Assembly: GCA_046346965.1 (NCBI GenBank)
Contig: JAXMHB010000002.1
Span: 186,001 to 250,000 of the forward strand
DNA length: 64,000 bases
Direction: 5' to 3'
Source of the DNA: JAXMHB01 sp046346965
GTDB lineage: Bacteria; Pseudomonadota; Gammaproteobacteria; Xanthomonadales; SZUA-5
Shown one piece after another: positions 54,086 to 61,622 of the stretch. How positions within the stretch are numbered: the stretch's first letter is position 1; each line of letters opens with the position of its first letter. The position numbers and the translations under genes are program-made. Under the pieces are notes generated by a model. That model saw only the letters and a program-made list of their open reading frames with translations. It was not told the origin of the DNA and made no database searches.

Positions 54086-54889
54086 ATGCGCCTCTGGACG
54101 CTGGGAGCACTCCGCTGGACGGCGGCGCTGTCGGCGCAGGGACTGCGCGTCGACGGCACCGAACCGGTGGCGGTGGACGATCAGGGCGAGGTGCGCCGTG
54201 GCGCCGAGCTTGCGGGCGCCGAACTCGATCTCGGGCGCCTCGGCGTCTTGCGCATCGAGCGCGTGACGCAGGACAGCGCCGCGCGCTTTCCCGAGCAGAC
54301 CTGGCTGATCGAGGCACAGTGGCGCCGCGACTCGGGCGAGGCATCGGTGTGTCCGCCCGACGCCAAAGGTGAGCGCCGCGCGCTGATGTTCCAGGGCTAT
54401 CTGGACGCGGACATGCGTTACGTCGACGCTCCCGAGCGCTTCAGCATCAGCTGTCTGTCAGGCGCGCAAGCCAAATGCCTGCGCTGGGGCTATCTGCCCT
54501 GGCGCAAGTCGCCCGCCGGCGCTGGCACGCTGGCGCCGTACTTCGAGAGTTGTCTGCGCATGGCGCGCGCCGACTACTGCGGCAACGATCAGCCGACCAC
54601 GCGTCAGGGCACCGCCATCGACATCTACGATCACATCGGCATCCAGCAACCCACGCCCGGGCTTGTGGACTACAGCTTCGAGGCCGGCTGGTCGCCCGCC
54701 GGCGCGGTCTGCGTGCATCACCCGCGCATCGTCGACAACCTGGCGCTGGCGGAATTGGCGCGCAACTGCCCGCGACTGGCTGCGGCAACGCTGGGCGAGG
54801 ATTGCGATGCAGCAAGTGCGGGGCAGCAAGGCGCCCTGTTGTTCAATCGCTCGGTGGACCACCGCGGCGCATGGCCTACAGGTCCGTAA
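54086..54889 (+). CDS. ADYC domain-containing protein
   Basis: From ATG 54086 this is a 267-residue protein with the ADYC signature (FESCLRMARADYCGNDQPTTRQG) around residues 155-180, preceded by conserved CLRWGYLPWR. The Cys-rich body suggests an exported protein, but the start gives no signal peptide. The frame is open back to 53909; there it is Arg-rich. A neighbouring frame (about 53967-54074) reads TNACAAPIPRGEWPLSALDG, which looks more like a lipoprotein N-terminus, so a frameshift may separate the true start from the body. The function of ADYC proteins is not known. Confidence 0.7.
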   Translation: MRLWTLGALRWTAALSAQGLRVDGTEPVAVDDQGEVRRGAELAGAELDLGRLGVLRIERVTQDSAARFPEQTWLIEAQWRRDSGEASVCPPDAKGERRALMFQGYLDADMRYVDAPERFSISCLSGAQAKCLRWGYLPWRKSPAGAGTLAPYFESCLRMARADYCGNDQPTTRQGTAIDIYDHIGIQQPTPGLVDYSFEAGWSPAGAVCVHHPRIVDNLALAELARNCPRLAAATLGEDCDAASAGQQGALLFNRSVDHRGAWPTGP

Positions 54890-54953
54890 TCCGATTCAAG
54901 CCAACTGCACGGCGGCGGCTTTAGGCTACGGCTTACCGTAGGGAGGAAACGCC

Positions 54954-55406
54954 ATGCACGCCGTCGTCGAAGATCGTCCGAGTATCCGCCGCATCCACCG
55001 CCTGATCGGCCAGTACGCCGAGTCGCACCGGCATCCCACCAATGTGCTGATCCACTGGATCTGCGTGCCGATCATCGTTTGGTGCGTGCTGGCCTTTGCC
55101 TGGGCGGTGCACCCCTGGCTGGCGTATGCGGGGATCGCGGCCTCGCTGGTGTACTACGTGTCGCTCTCGCTGACGATGGCGGCGCTGATGCTGGTCTACG
55201 CGACGCTGTGCGTGGCCAGTTTGATGCTGCTGCCGCACACGCTGCCGGCGGCGGCGATCCTGTTCGTCGTGACCTGGATCTTTCAGTTCATCGGTCACCG
55301 AATCGAAGGCAAGAAGCCTTCCTTCATCGAGGACCTGCAGTTCCTGCTGGTCGGGCCGCTGTTCCTGCTGGCCAAGGCGCTGCGGCGCGCGCGCATCGGC
55401 TACTGA
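54954..55406 (+). CDS. Mpo1-like (DUF962) membrane protein
   Basis: A 150-residue integral membrane protein with four helices, of the DUF962/Mpo1 family; the yeast relative is an iron-dependent dioxygenase of 2-hydroxy fatty acids. Conserved His residues in YAESHRHPTNVLIHWICVP and QFIGHRIEGKKPSF are the likely metal ligands. GGGAGG (54941-54946) lies 7 bases before the ATG. A small inverted repeat, CTACGG/CCGTAG (54926-54931 with 54936-54941), ends at the ribosome binding site. Confidence 0.88.
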   Translation: MHAVVEDRPSIRRIHRLIGQYAESHRHPTNVLIHWICVPIIVWCVLAFAWAVHPWLAYAGIAASLVYYVSLSLTMAALMLVYATLCVASLMLLPHTLPAAAILFVVTWIFQFIGHRIEGKKPSFIEDLQFLLVGPLFLLAKALRRARIGY

Positions 55407-55419
55407 TTCAGCAGTCCAT

Positions 55420-55447
55420 GCTTCCGCCCGGGCGTCCGGGCGGAAGC
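55420..55447. terminator. Two-way terminator between convergent genes
   Basis: Perfect 11-bp stem (55420-55430 with 55437-55447) with loop GGCGTC, placed between the Mpo1-like gene and the end of the YdcH-like gene. It has no strong T-run on either side. Confidence 0.6.
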
Positions 55448-55467
55448 GATGAAGTCAGCCGTGCCGC

Positions 55468-55683
55468 TCAGGCGCGGTGTTCCCAGAGTACGGTCAGGCG
55501 ATCCTTGGCCCGCAGCTTTTCCTTTTTCAGGCTGTGCAGGGTCATGTCATCCATCGGGCGCACGCCGAGCTCGGCATCGAGCACCTGCTTGTCGAGATCC
55601 TTGTGGCGCAGGTACAGGCGACGGAACTCGTCGTTGCGCTCCATCAATGCCTGAACATCGTCGGGGTTCTGGTTTTCGAACAT
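55468..55683 (-). CDS. YdcH/DUF465 family small protein
   Basis: A 71-residue, highly charged helical protein of the YdcH family (MERNDEFRRLYLRHKDLDKQV, given nearly complete; then MTLHSLKKEKLRAKDRL). It forms a short helical hairpin. The function is unknown; it is widespread in proteobacteria. ATG 55683 is chosen because GGAGGG lies 6 bases upstream; an in-frame TTG at 55689 falls between them. Confidence 0.87.
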   Translation of the reverse strand: MFENQNPDDVQALMERNDEFRRLYLRHKDLDKQVLDAELGVRPMDDMTLHSLKKEKLRAKDRLTVLWEHRA

Positions 55684-55689
55684 CTCCAA

Positions 55690-55996
55690 CCCTCCTTCAT
55701 CTAAGGTTCTGCGTGGAAAATCAGGCGCAAACGGCTCCGGCCCGCAGCGCAGGCTGCAGGTGATCGACCGGGTGGAAGGGGCTGACGGGTCCGCGTGATG
55801 ACCGCCTGCAGGCAGGCGGCAACATCCAGTGCAGCAACTGCTTTGGGACCATGAGGCCCTCAGAATGCCGTGGGGCGCAGCCCGACATTACTCCCGTTTT
55901 GGGGGTGCGGCAAGCAAGCCGGCGTGATTCGCAGCACGCTCACGAGTCGCAGTCGGCGCACTGCTAACATGCAAGCCTTGCTGCCGGTATCTGCCC
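55690..55996. promoter_or_regulatory. Divergent intergenic region before ubiJ
   Basis: Just over 300 bases without a credible gene. A 7-bp hairpin CCGCCTG/CAGGCGG (55802-55808 with 55813-55819) is present. The ubiJ start has no strong ribosome binding site. I see no clear promoter boxes. Confidence 0.35.
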
Positions 55997-56629
55997 ATGA
56001 ACGAGTCCACCCCGCGCTGGCCCACGCCGCTGTTGAAGCTGCTGGAGACCCTGCTGAATCGCACCCTCGCCCTCGACAGTCATGCCGGCGAGGCGCTGCG
56101 TGCCCTGGAAGGACGCAGCGTTGCGCTGCGCCTCAAACCCTGGCCGGCGCCGGTCGGCGTGCGCGTGGACCAGGGCCGGCTGCGGGTGACGCACGCCGAT
56201 ACTGCGGATCTGTCGATTGCGGCAACGCCGGGCGCGCTGCTGGCGTTGGCCGCCGAACGCGGCGGCTTCGAGCTGCCGGCAGGCCGGGTCGATATTGCCG
56301 GCGATGCCGATCTGGCGCGGCGCATCCAGAAATTGGTCGCGCAGCTCGATCCGGACTGGGACGCGCCCTTCGCACGCGTGTTTGGCGAGGTCGCCGGTCA
56401 GCAGATCGCCCAGGGTTTGCGCGGACTGCTCGGCTGGGGACGCGCCACGGCGAAGGCGATGGTGCTGAACACCAGCGAGTATCTGCGCGAGGAGTCGCGC
56501 GATCTGGTGGCGCCGGCCGAGCTCGATCAGTTCATCGACGAGGTCGATCAGTTGCGCGATGCCACCGCGCGTGCCCAGGCGCGCGTCGAGCGCTTGCTGC
56601 GCCAGCGCGCGATCGGACGGCCCTCGTGA
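55997..56629 (+). CDS. ubiJ: Ubiquinone biosynthesis accessory factor UbiJ
   Basis: A 210-residue protein with an N-terminal SCP2 lipid-binding domain (about 10-120: LLKLLETLLNRTLALD, ALEGRSVALRLKPWP, LRVTHADTADLSIAATP) and a C-terminal helical region ending in a coiled coil. In E. coli UbiJ holds ubiquinone precursors in the soluble Ubi complex. The ubiB gene follows after 22 bases, as in other gammaproteobacteria, which confirms the assignment. ubiE is not adjacent here, unlike in E. coli. Confidence 0.9.
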   Translation: MNESTPRWPTPLLKLLETLLNRTLALDSHAGEALRALEGRSVALRLKPWPAPVGVRVDQGRLRVTHADTADLSIAATPGALLALAAERGGFELPAGRVDIAGDADLARRIQKLVAQLDPDWDAPFARVFGEVAGQQIAQGLRGLLGWGRATAKAMVLNTSEYLREESRDLVAPAELDQFIDEVDQLRDATARAQARVERLLRQRAIGRPS

Positions 56630-56651
56630 GACGGCGCCACAGGGGATGGCG

Positions 56652-58316
56652 ATGACCAGCGTGCGCGCCTTTCTGCGGGTGCTGCGCATCGGCCGCGTGC
56701 TGGTGCGCTATCGGCTGGACGAAGCCAGTCCGCTGGCGCGTTGGTTCGCGCCGCTGGTGTGGCTGCGCACGCTGACGCCAGACGCCGCCGGGGCGGCGCA
56801 GATGGCGCGCGGCGAGCGTCTGCGGCGTGCGCTGGAGGAGCTCGGGCCGATCTTCGTGAAGTTCGGGCAGATCCTGTCGACCCGCCGCGACCTGCTTCCG
56901 CAGGACGTGGCGGACGAACTGGAGTCGCTGCAGGATCGCGTCGCCCCGTTCCCGGGTGAGCAGGCGCGCGCGCTGATCGAGGCCGAACTCGGAACGTCGA
57001 TTGCCACCCATTACGCACGCTTCGACGAGACGCCGCTGGCCTCGGCGTCGATTGCGCAAGTCCACGCGGCCACCCTGCATGACGGCCGCGAGGTCGTGAT
57101 CAAGGTGCTGCGCCCGGGCATCCGCGACCGCGTCGCCGAGGACATGGCGCTGTTGAAAGCGGTGGCAGGCATCGCCGATCGCCGGCTGACGCACGCCGAC
57201 AAGATACGCCCCAAAGACGTGGTGGCCGAGATCGAGCGCACGCTGACCCAGGAGCTTGATCTGATGCGCGAGGCCGCCAACGGCAGCCTGCTGCGACGCA
57301 ACTGGTCCGGCTCCCGTGAGCTCTATGTGCCCGAGATGCTGTGGCCGCTGACCAAGACGCGGATGATCACGATGGAGCGCGTCTACGGGATTCCGCTTAA
57401 CGACGTCGAAGGCCTGCGCGCCGCCGGCGTCAATTTCGAGCGGCTGGCCGAGCGCGCGGTGCGCCTGTTTTACACGCAGGTGTTTCGCGACAACTTTTTC
57501 CACGCCGACCTGCATCCCGGCAATGTGCTGATTGCGCGCGAGCATCCCGAGGATCCCAAGTTCATCGCCCTCGATTTCGGGATCATGGGCACGCTGTCGC
57601 CGGCCGACCAGCGTTATCTGGCCGAGAATTTCATGGCGATGTTCACCCAGGACTATCGCCGCATCGCAGAGTTGCACATCGAGGCCGGCTGGATGCCCTC
57701 GACGATCCGGCTGGACGATCTGGAAGGGGCGGTGCGCAGCGTCTGCGAACCCTATTTCACCCGTCCGCTCAGCGAGATTTCGTTGGGTGAGGTGCTGGTC
57801 AAACTGTTTTCGGTGGCGCAGCAATACCAGCTGACGCTGCAGCCGCAGCTGATCCTGCTGCAGAAGACGCTGCTCAACATCGAAGGGCTGGCGCGCACGC
57901 TGTTTCCCAAGTTGGATCTGTGGGCGGTCGCCAAGCCGGTGCTGGCCGACATCATGGCGCAGAAGTACGGCTTCAATGCCGCCGCCAAGGAGGTGCGTAC
58001 GCGCCTGCCCAGCTGGATCCAGAACGCGCCGGAGATTCCGCGCCTGGTGCATGAGTACCTGAAGCAATCGGTGGCCGGCGAACATCAGCTGCGGATGCGC
58101 TCGCCCGATATCGAGCGGCTGATCGCCGTGACCCGCCAGGGCCAGCGGCAAACGGCGCTCGCCGTGCTTGGCAGCGGCTTGATCATCGTCGCCGCCATCC
58201 TGTTCGCGCTGGAAGCCGGTGGCCCGCCGCTGGCGCGTATCCCGCTCGCCGCCTGGCTCGCCGGACTCGGCGGGCTGTGGGCCTTTCTGGCCGCCTGGCC
58301 GCGTCGCGAGCAATAG
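56652..58316 (+). CDS. ubiB: Ubiquinone biosynthesis regulatory kinase-like ATPase UbiB
   Basis: A 554-residue protein of the ABC1/ADCK/UbiB family required for ubiquinone synthesis under oxygen. The KxGQ motif is visible in PIFVKFGQILSTRRDLLP, the Ala-rich loop in ASASIAQVHAA, the nucleotide-binding Lys in VVIKVLRPG, the catalytic loop in FHADLHPGNVLI and the metal Asp in ALDFGIMG. Two C-terminal helices (about 500-545) anchor it in the inner membrane. AGGGG (56641-56645) lies 6 bases before ATG 56652; ATG 56646 is less well spaced. Confidence 0.95.
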   Translation: MTSVRAFLRVLRIGRVLVRYRLDEASPLARWFAPLVWLRTLTPDAAGAAQMARGERLRRALEELGPIFVKFGQILSTRRDLLPQDVADELESLQDRVAPFPGEQARALIEAELGTSIATHYARFDETPLASASIAQVHAATLHDGREVVIKVLRPGIRDRVAEDMALLKAVAGIADRRLTHADKIRPKDVVAEIERTLTQELDLMREAANGSLLRRNWSGSRELYVPEMLWPLTKTRMITMERVYGIPLNDVEGLRAAGVNFERLAERAVRLFYTQVFRDNFFHADLHPGNVLIAREHPEDPKFIALDFGIMGTLSPADQRYLAENFMAMFTQDYRRIAELHIEAGWMPSTIRLDDLEGAVRSVCEPYFTRPLSEISLGEVLVKLFSVAQQYQLTLQPQLILLQKTLLNIEGLARTLFPKLDLWAVAKPVLADIMAQKYGFNAAAKEVRTRLPSWIQNAPEIPRLVHEYLKQSVAGEHQLRMRSPDIERLIAVTRQGQRQTALAVLGSGLIIVAAILFALEAGGPPLARIPLAAWLAGLGGLWAFLAAWPRREQ

Positions 58317-58329
58317 TCTCATCGGCTCG

Positions 58330-58348
58330 CGGCGCGCTGGCCGCGCCG
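58330..58348 (+). terminator. Hairpin after ubiB
   Basis: Stem CGGCGCG/CGCGCCG (58330-58336 with 58342-58348), loop CTGGC, 14 bases past the ubiB stop, followed by TTATG. A weak terminator is likely. Confidence 0.5.
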
Positions 58349-58439
58349 TTATGGGCCTGAATTCGAATCGGACGGCATGGCTCGCGTTTCTGAGTCGGCA
58401 ACTGCGCACGGCGCCTAAATAACCGCGGCCGCCGGCGGC

Positions 58440-58482
58440 TTCAAGGAGGGCGCCGGGCCCCCGGCGCCTGGCCGGTGGATGG
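58440..58482 (+). repeat. Palindromic short repeat, copy 1
   Basis: The sequence CTTCAAGGAGGGCGCCGG leads into CCCCCGGCGCCTGGCCGGTG; the inner GGCGCCGG/CCGGCGCC arms form a strong hairpin. A close copy in the same orientation lies at 60958-61000. The two flank the gene for the P-domain secreted protein. The size and structure recall REP elements. Confidence 0.6.
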
Positions 58483-58575
58483 CGCGGGCGTCTTTCTGCT
58501 TTGAGAACCTGGCCTCGGCCCGGACCGCTGCAGACAGACCACTCCCCGCGCCTGTCGCACATCCGAGGCCCCAAC

Positions 58576-58601
58576 AAAAAGGGCGGCCCGGAGGCCGCCC
58601 C
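58576..58601 (-). terminator. Rho-independent terminator of the P-domain protein gene
   Basis: On the minus strand a G/C stem (58601-58581, GGGCGGCC/GGCCGCCC type arms) is followed by five T (A at 58576-58580 on the plus strand). It lies 25 bases after the stop codon of the gene ending at 58627. Confidence 0.85.
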
Positions 58602-58626
58602 TTGAGACTGCGATGACGCCAGCAGA

Positions 58627-60777
58627 TCAGTCGCGGCGCTGCAGCACCGAGTAGCCGATCAGCGTCAGCAGCAGGCCCAGCAACAGCAGGCCCTGCTTGC
58701 TCATCACCGGGATGTCTTCCACCAGATCGCCCACCAGCACCGACACGCTGACGGTGTTGTTGGCACTGACCGGATCGGTCGTCGCCGAACTGGTGCTGGC
58801 CTGGATTGACGAGGTGCCCGGCGCATTGCTGTAGGCGGTGACGTCCAACGTGCGCGTCGCACCGACGGTCGTCGTGCCAGCCCAGGTGCAGCTGATCACG
58901 CCGGAGAGGCCGACCTGCGGCGTGGTGCAGGTCGCGCCCGCGCTCGGGGTGTGGCCGCTGTAGCGGAAGTCCGGGCTCAGCGTCACCGTCAGCACCACGT
59001 TCTGTGCATCGCTGGGGCCGAGGTTCTGCGCCGAGGCGGCGAAGGTCACCGGCACATTGACGGCGACGGCGGTGGCCGAGGCGGTCAGCGTCACCGCCAG
59101 ATTGGCGGAGGAGGTGATCGTCGTGGTGGCCGTCGCCGAGTTGTTGCCCGGCGTCGGATCCAGCGTCGGCGAGGAGGTGGTGGCCGTCGCACTGAGCGAG
59201 CCGGTGGCACCGGAGGGAACGCCGACGACCACGGCCACGTTCTGGCTGTTGCCGCTGGCGGTGGTGCCGGCCCAGGTGCAGCTGATGGTGCCGTTGCCGC
59301 CGACCGCGGGCGTGGTGCAGACGCCGCCGGGGGTCGGCGTGGCGGACACGAAGGTCGTACCAGCCGGCATCGGCAGAGAGATCTGCACATTGTCGGCGCC
59401 AGTCGGGCCGTTGTTGGTCGAGGTCGCGGTGTAGCTCAGATTGGAGCCGGCGTTCACCGGGTCCGGCGTGTCCGTCAGCGTCATCGCCAGATCGGCCTGC
59501 GAGCAGGTGCAGGTGGTCAGTTCCACCGACCAGCTGTCGATGCTGCCGCCGTCGCCAGCCAGATCGTCCGAGACGGTCAGCGTCCAGGTGCCGTTGCCGT
59601 CTTCGCCCAGGAAGGCGCTCATCGACTCTTCGGCCACCAGCGGGGTCGCCGTGGTCAGGTTGACATAGGCGTGGTCGGTCGCGACGCCGTTATTGGTGGT
59701 GTAGGGCACCACGCCCGCCGGATTGGCGTCATCGTCCCACACGGTGCCGTTAAAGACGTTGTCGTTGCCGGCGCCGTTGTCGGTGGTCAGCGTGATCACC
59801 GTGCCGGCCGGCGAGGTCAGCGTCGCGTCGATGTCAGCAGCGAAGGTGTGCGTGATGTTGCTGGTCAGGCGAGCGCGGCAGATGCGATTGGTGAGCCCGC
59901 TGAAGTTCAGCGTCGAGGTCACGACGCCCGGGCCGGTCGGAATGGCCACCGGCGTGGTCTGCGCCACGGTGACCGGTGCGTCCGGGATCACGGCGTTCGG
60001 GAAGGTCGTCACGGCGAGACTGAAAGAATCCAGGCTGCCGCCGTCGCCAGCGAGGTCGTCGCTGACGGTGATCGTCCAGGTGCCGTTCGGATCTTCGCCG
60101 ACGAAGGCGCCCAGCGCTTCTTCGGGAGCCAGCGGCGAGGCCAGCGTCAGATTGACATAGGCATGGTCGGTCACGAGGCCGTTGTTGGTGGTATAGGGCA
60201 CAGTGCCGCCCGGATTGGCGTCATCGTCCCACACGGTGCCGTTAAAAACGTTGTCGTTGCCGGCGCCGTTGTCGGTGGTCAGCGTGACCACCGTGCCTGC
60301 CGGCGAGGTGATGGTGACGTCCAGGTCGGCGGCGAAGGTGTGCGTGATGAAGGTGGTGACATCCAGGTCCCAGAGATACGGACCGGCGCCAGACACGACG
60401 ACGGTCGAGGTGACCACGGCCGGGCCGGTCGGGATCGCCACTGGCGTCGACTGGGTGAAGTTGGTGGTGGTCGGTGTGCAGCCCGCCGGTGCGGTCGGAA
60501 TCGCGCGCGGGCCGGTCACGCCGGCCTGAGAGGCACCCACGCCGCAAGGCACATCGCCGCCCATGCTGGCGCTGATCTGCGCGAACTCGCTCTGCAGGGC
60601 ACTCAGTTGCTGCGTCGACTCAGGCGTCCGCTGCGGCTTCAGCGCGTCGATCTGCGCCTGCAGGCTGCTCATGCGCGCGATCTGCTCATCCTTGGTCTGC
60701 GCCTGGACCACGCCTGCTCCCAGCAGGGTGGCAAGCGTCAGTGCGAGCGCCAGTGGCTTGGCACGTAGAGACTTCAT
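58627..60777 (-). CDS. Secreted protein with two P-domains, DUF11 repeats and IPTL-CTERM-like tail
   Basis: A 716-residue exported protein. A signal peptide (SLRAKPLALALTLATLLGAG) is followed by a short coiled coil (DEQIARMSSLQAQIDAL). Two proprotein-convertase P-domains follow (about 95-230 and 255-395; each with GTVWDDDAN and NGTWTxTVSDDLAGDGG). Two DUF11 repeats (about 400-680) come next. The end, IPVMSKQGLLLLGLLLTLIG then YSVLQRRD, has the three-part form of the IPTL-CTERM sorting signal: short motif, helix, basic tail. It is probably processed and anchored by an exosortase-like system encoded elsewhere. The GGGGAAG before ATG 60777 is the ribosome binding site. Confidence 0.87.
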   Translation of the reverse strand: MKSLRAKPLALALTLATLLGAGVVQAQTKDEQIARMSSLQAQIDALKPQRTPESTQQLSALQSEFAQISASMGGDVPCGVGASQAGVTGPRAIPTAPAGCTPTTTNFTQSTPVAIPTGPAVVTSTVVVSGAGPYLWDLDVTTFITHTFAADLDVTITSPAGTVVTLTTDNGAGNDNVFNGTVWDDDANPGGTVPYTTNNGLVTDHAYVNLTLASPLAPEEALGAFVGEDPNGTWTITVSDDLAGDGGSLDSFSLAVTTFPNAVIPDAPVTVAQTTPVAIPTGPGVVTSTLNFSGLTNRICRARLTSNITHTFAADIDATLTSPAGTVITLTTDNGAGNDNVFNGTVWDDDANPAGVVPYTTNNGVATDHAYVNLTTATPLVAEESMSAFLGEDGNGTWTLTVSDDLAGDGGSIDSWSVELTTCTCSQADLAMTLTDTPDPVNAGSNLSYTATSTNNGPTGADNVQISLPMPAGTTFVSATPTPGGVCTTPAVGGNGTISCTWAGTTASGNSQNVAVVVGVPSGATGSLSATATTSSPTLDPTPGNNSATATTTITSSANLAVTLTASATAVAVNVPVTFAASAQNLGPSDAQNVVLTVTLSPDFRYSGHTPSAGATCTTPQVGLSGVISCTWAGTTTVGATRTLDVTAYSNAPGTSSIQASTSSATTDPVSANNTVSVSVLVGDLVEDIPVMSKQGLLLLGLLLTLIGYSVLQRRD
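59660..60310 (-). repeat. Near-identical internal direct repeats in the P-domain gene
   Basis: Bases 59660-59825 and 60145-60310, about 485 apart in the same orientation, are almost identical over roughly 165 bases; for example both contain GCGTCATCGTCCCACACGGT. They encode the cores of the two P-domains. Such similarity well above that of the flanks implies recent duplication or gene conversion. Confidence 0.75.
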
Positions 60778-60957
60778 CAGCTTCCCCTTTCTAATTTTCG
60801 TCACACAGGCTGCAGGGCGCAACCGTTCACAATTGTGGAGTCTAACTGAACCGAAGCAGCCGAAAAGGTCCGCTGGTCGCCAAATGCCATGCCTATGGGT
60901 TGCGAGGACACGTGAATCGAGGCAGGGGATGGAGAACGCGAGAGCGTAGCGCCGACG
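60778..60957 (-). promoter_or_regulatory. Upstream region of the P-domain gene
   Basis: Contains the 10-base perfect palindrome CACAATTGTG at 60828-60837, about 50 bases before the start codon, in a locally AT-rich stretch. It may be an operator or part of a promoter; no confident -35/-10 pair is seen. Confidence 0.35.
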
Positions 60958-61000
60958 CTTCGAGGAGGGCGCCGGTCCTCCGGCGCTTGGGCGGGTGAGC
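60958..61000 (+). repeat. Palindromic short repeat, copy 2
   Basis: CTTCGAGGAGGGCGCCGG followed by TCCTCCGGCGCTTGGGCGGG matches copy 1 at 58440-58482 at about 35 of 40 positions, with the same hairpin core. It runs directly into the first unit of the tRNA-fragment array. Confidence 0.6.
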
Positions 61001-61518
61001 GACAGCGTTTGCGCGGCACTGCCGCGCGCTGGCGCGAACGCCGAGGCAGGAAAGCCGAGGCTGGCGTTGAGCGCCATGGATGGCTCTGAATGCCGTATCC
61101 TCTCAATCAACGCGCCTGTAGCTCAGCTGGGTGAGCGACAGCGTTTGCGCGGCACTGCCGCGCGCTGGCGCGAACGCCGAGGCAGGAAGCCGAGGCTGGC
61201 CTAGCGCACCATGGACGGTTCTGAATACCGTATCCTCCCCTGACAACGCGCCTGTAGCTCAGCTGGGTGAGCGACAGCGCTTGCGCGGCACTGCCGCGCG
61301 CTGGCGCGAACGCCGAGGCAGGAAGCCGAGGCTGGCCTAGCGCACCATGGACGGTTCTGAATGCCGTATCCTCCCCTGACAACGCGCCTGTAGCTCAGCT
61401 GGGTGAGCGACAGCGTTTGCGCGGCACCGCCGCGCGCTGGCGCGAACGCCGAGGCAGGAGGCCGAGGCTGGCGTTGAGCGCCATGGATGGCTCTGAATGC
61501 CGTATCCTCTCAATCAAC
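60993..61518 (+). repeat. Tandem array of tRNA-Arg 5' fragments (136-bp units)
   Basis: Three units begin at 61112, 61248 and 61384 (spacing 136, 136, then 135 to the true tRNA at 61519). Each starts with the first 19 bases of the tRNA, GCGCCTGTAGCTCAGCTGG, then switches inside the D-loop to an unrelated block (GTGAGCGACAGCG..., about 75 bases with a 10-bp stem GCGTTTGCGC/GCGCGAACGC) and ends with a promoter-like TATCCT box. A fourth, partial unit (60993-61111) lacks the tRNA piece. Promoter segments come in two types in the order A-B-B-A. The short open frames here (APVAQLGERQ-like) are translation artefacts of the tRNA sequence. Confidence 0.88.
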
Positions 61519-61595
61519 GCGCCTGTAGCTCAGCTGGATAGAGTACTGCCCTCCGAAGGCAGGGGTCGTGGGTTCGAATCCCGCCGGGCGCGCCA
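61519..61595 (+). tRNA. tRNA-Arg (anticodon CCG)
   Basis: A complete tRNA. The acceptor arm GCGCCTG (61519-61525) pairs with CGGGCGC (61585-61591), the discriminator is G and the CCA is encoded (61593-61595). The anticodon stem CTGCC/GGCAG encloses CT-CCG-AA with anticodon CCG at 61553-61555, reading the Arg codon CGG. The T-loop GGTTCGAATCC is canonical. A TATCCT box (61503-61508) lies just upstream. It is the only intact copy in the array. Confidence 0.97.
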
Positions 61596-61622
61596 TCTCG
61601 ATACGGTTCTGCCGCAGTCCGC

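Noticed and set aside
55802..55819. Terminator upstream of ubiJ
   Set aside because: The 7-bp hairpin has no T-run and does not follow a gene end in the right orientation.
61112..61518. CRISPR array or satellite encoding small proteins
   Set aside because: The unit is 136 bp with no short repeat/variable spacer pattern; the repeat matches the 5' end of the adjacent tRNA, and the apparent proteins are translated tRNA sequence.
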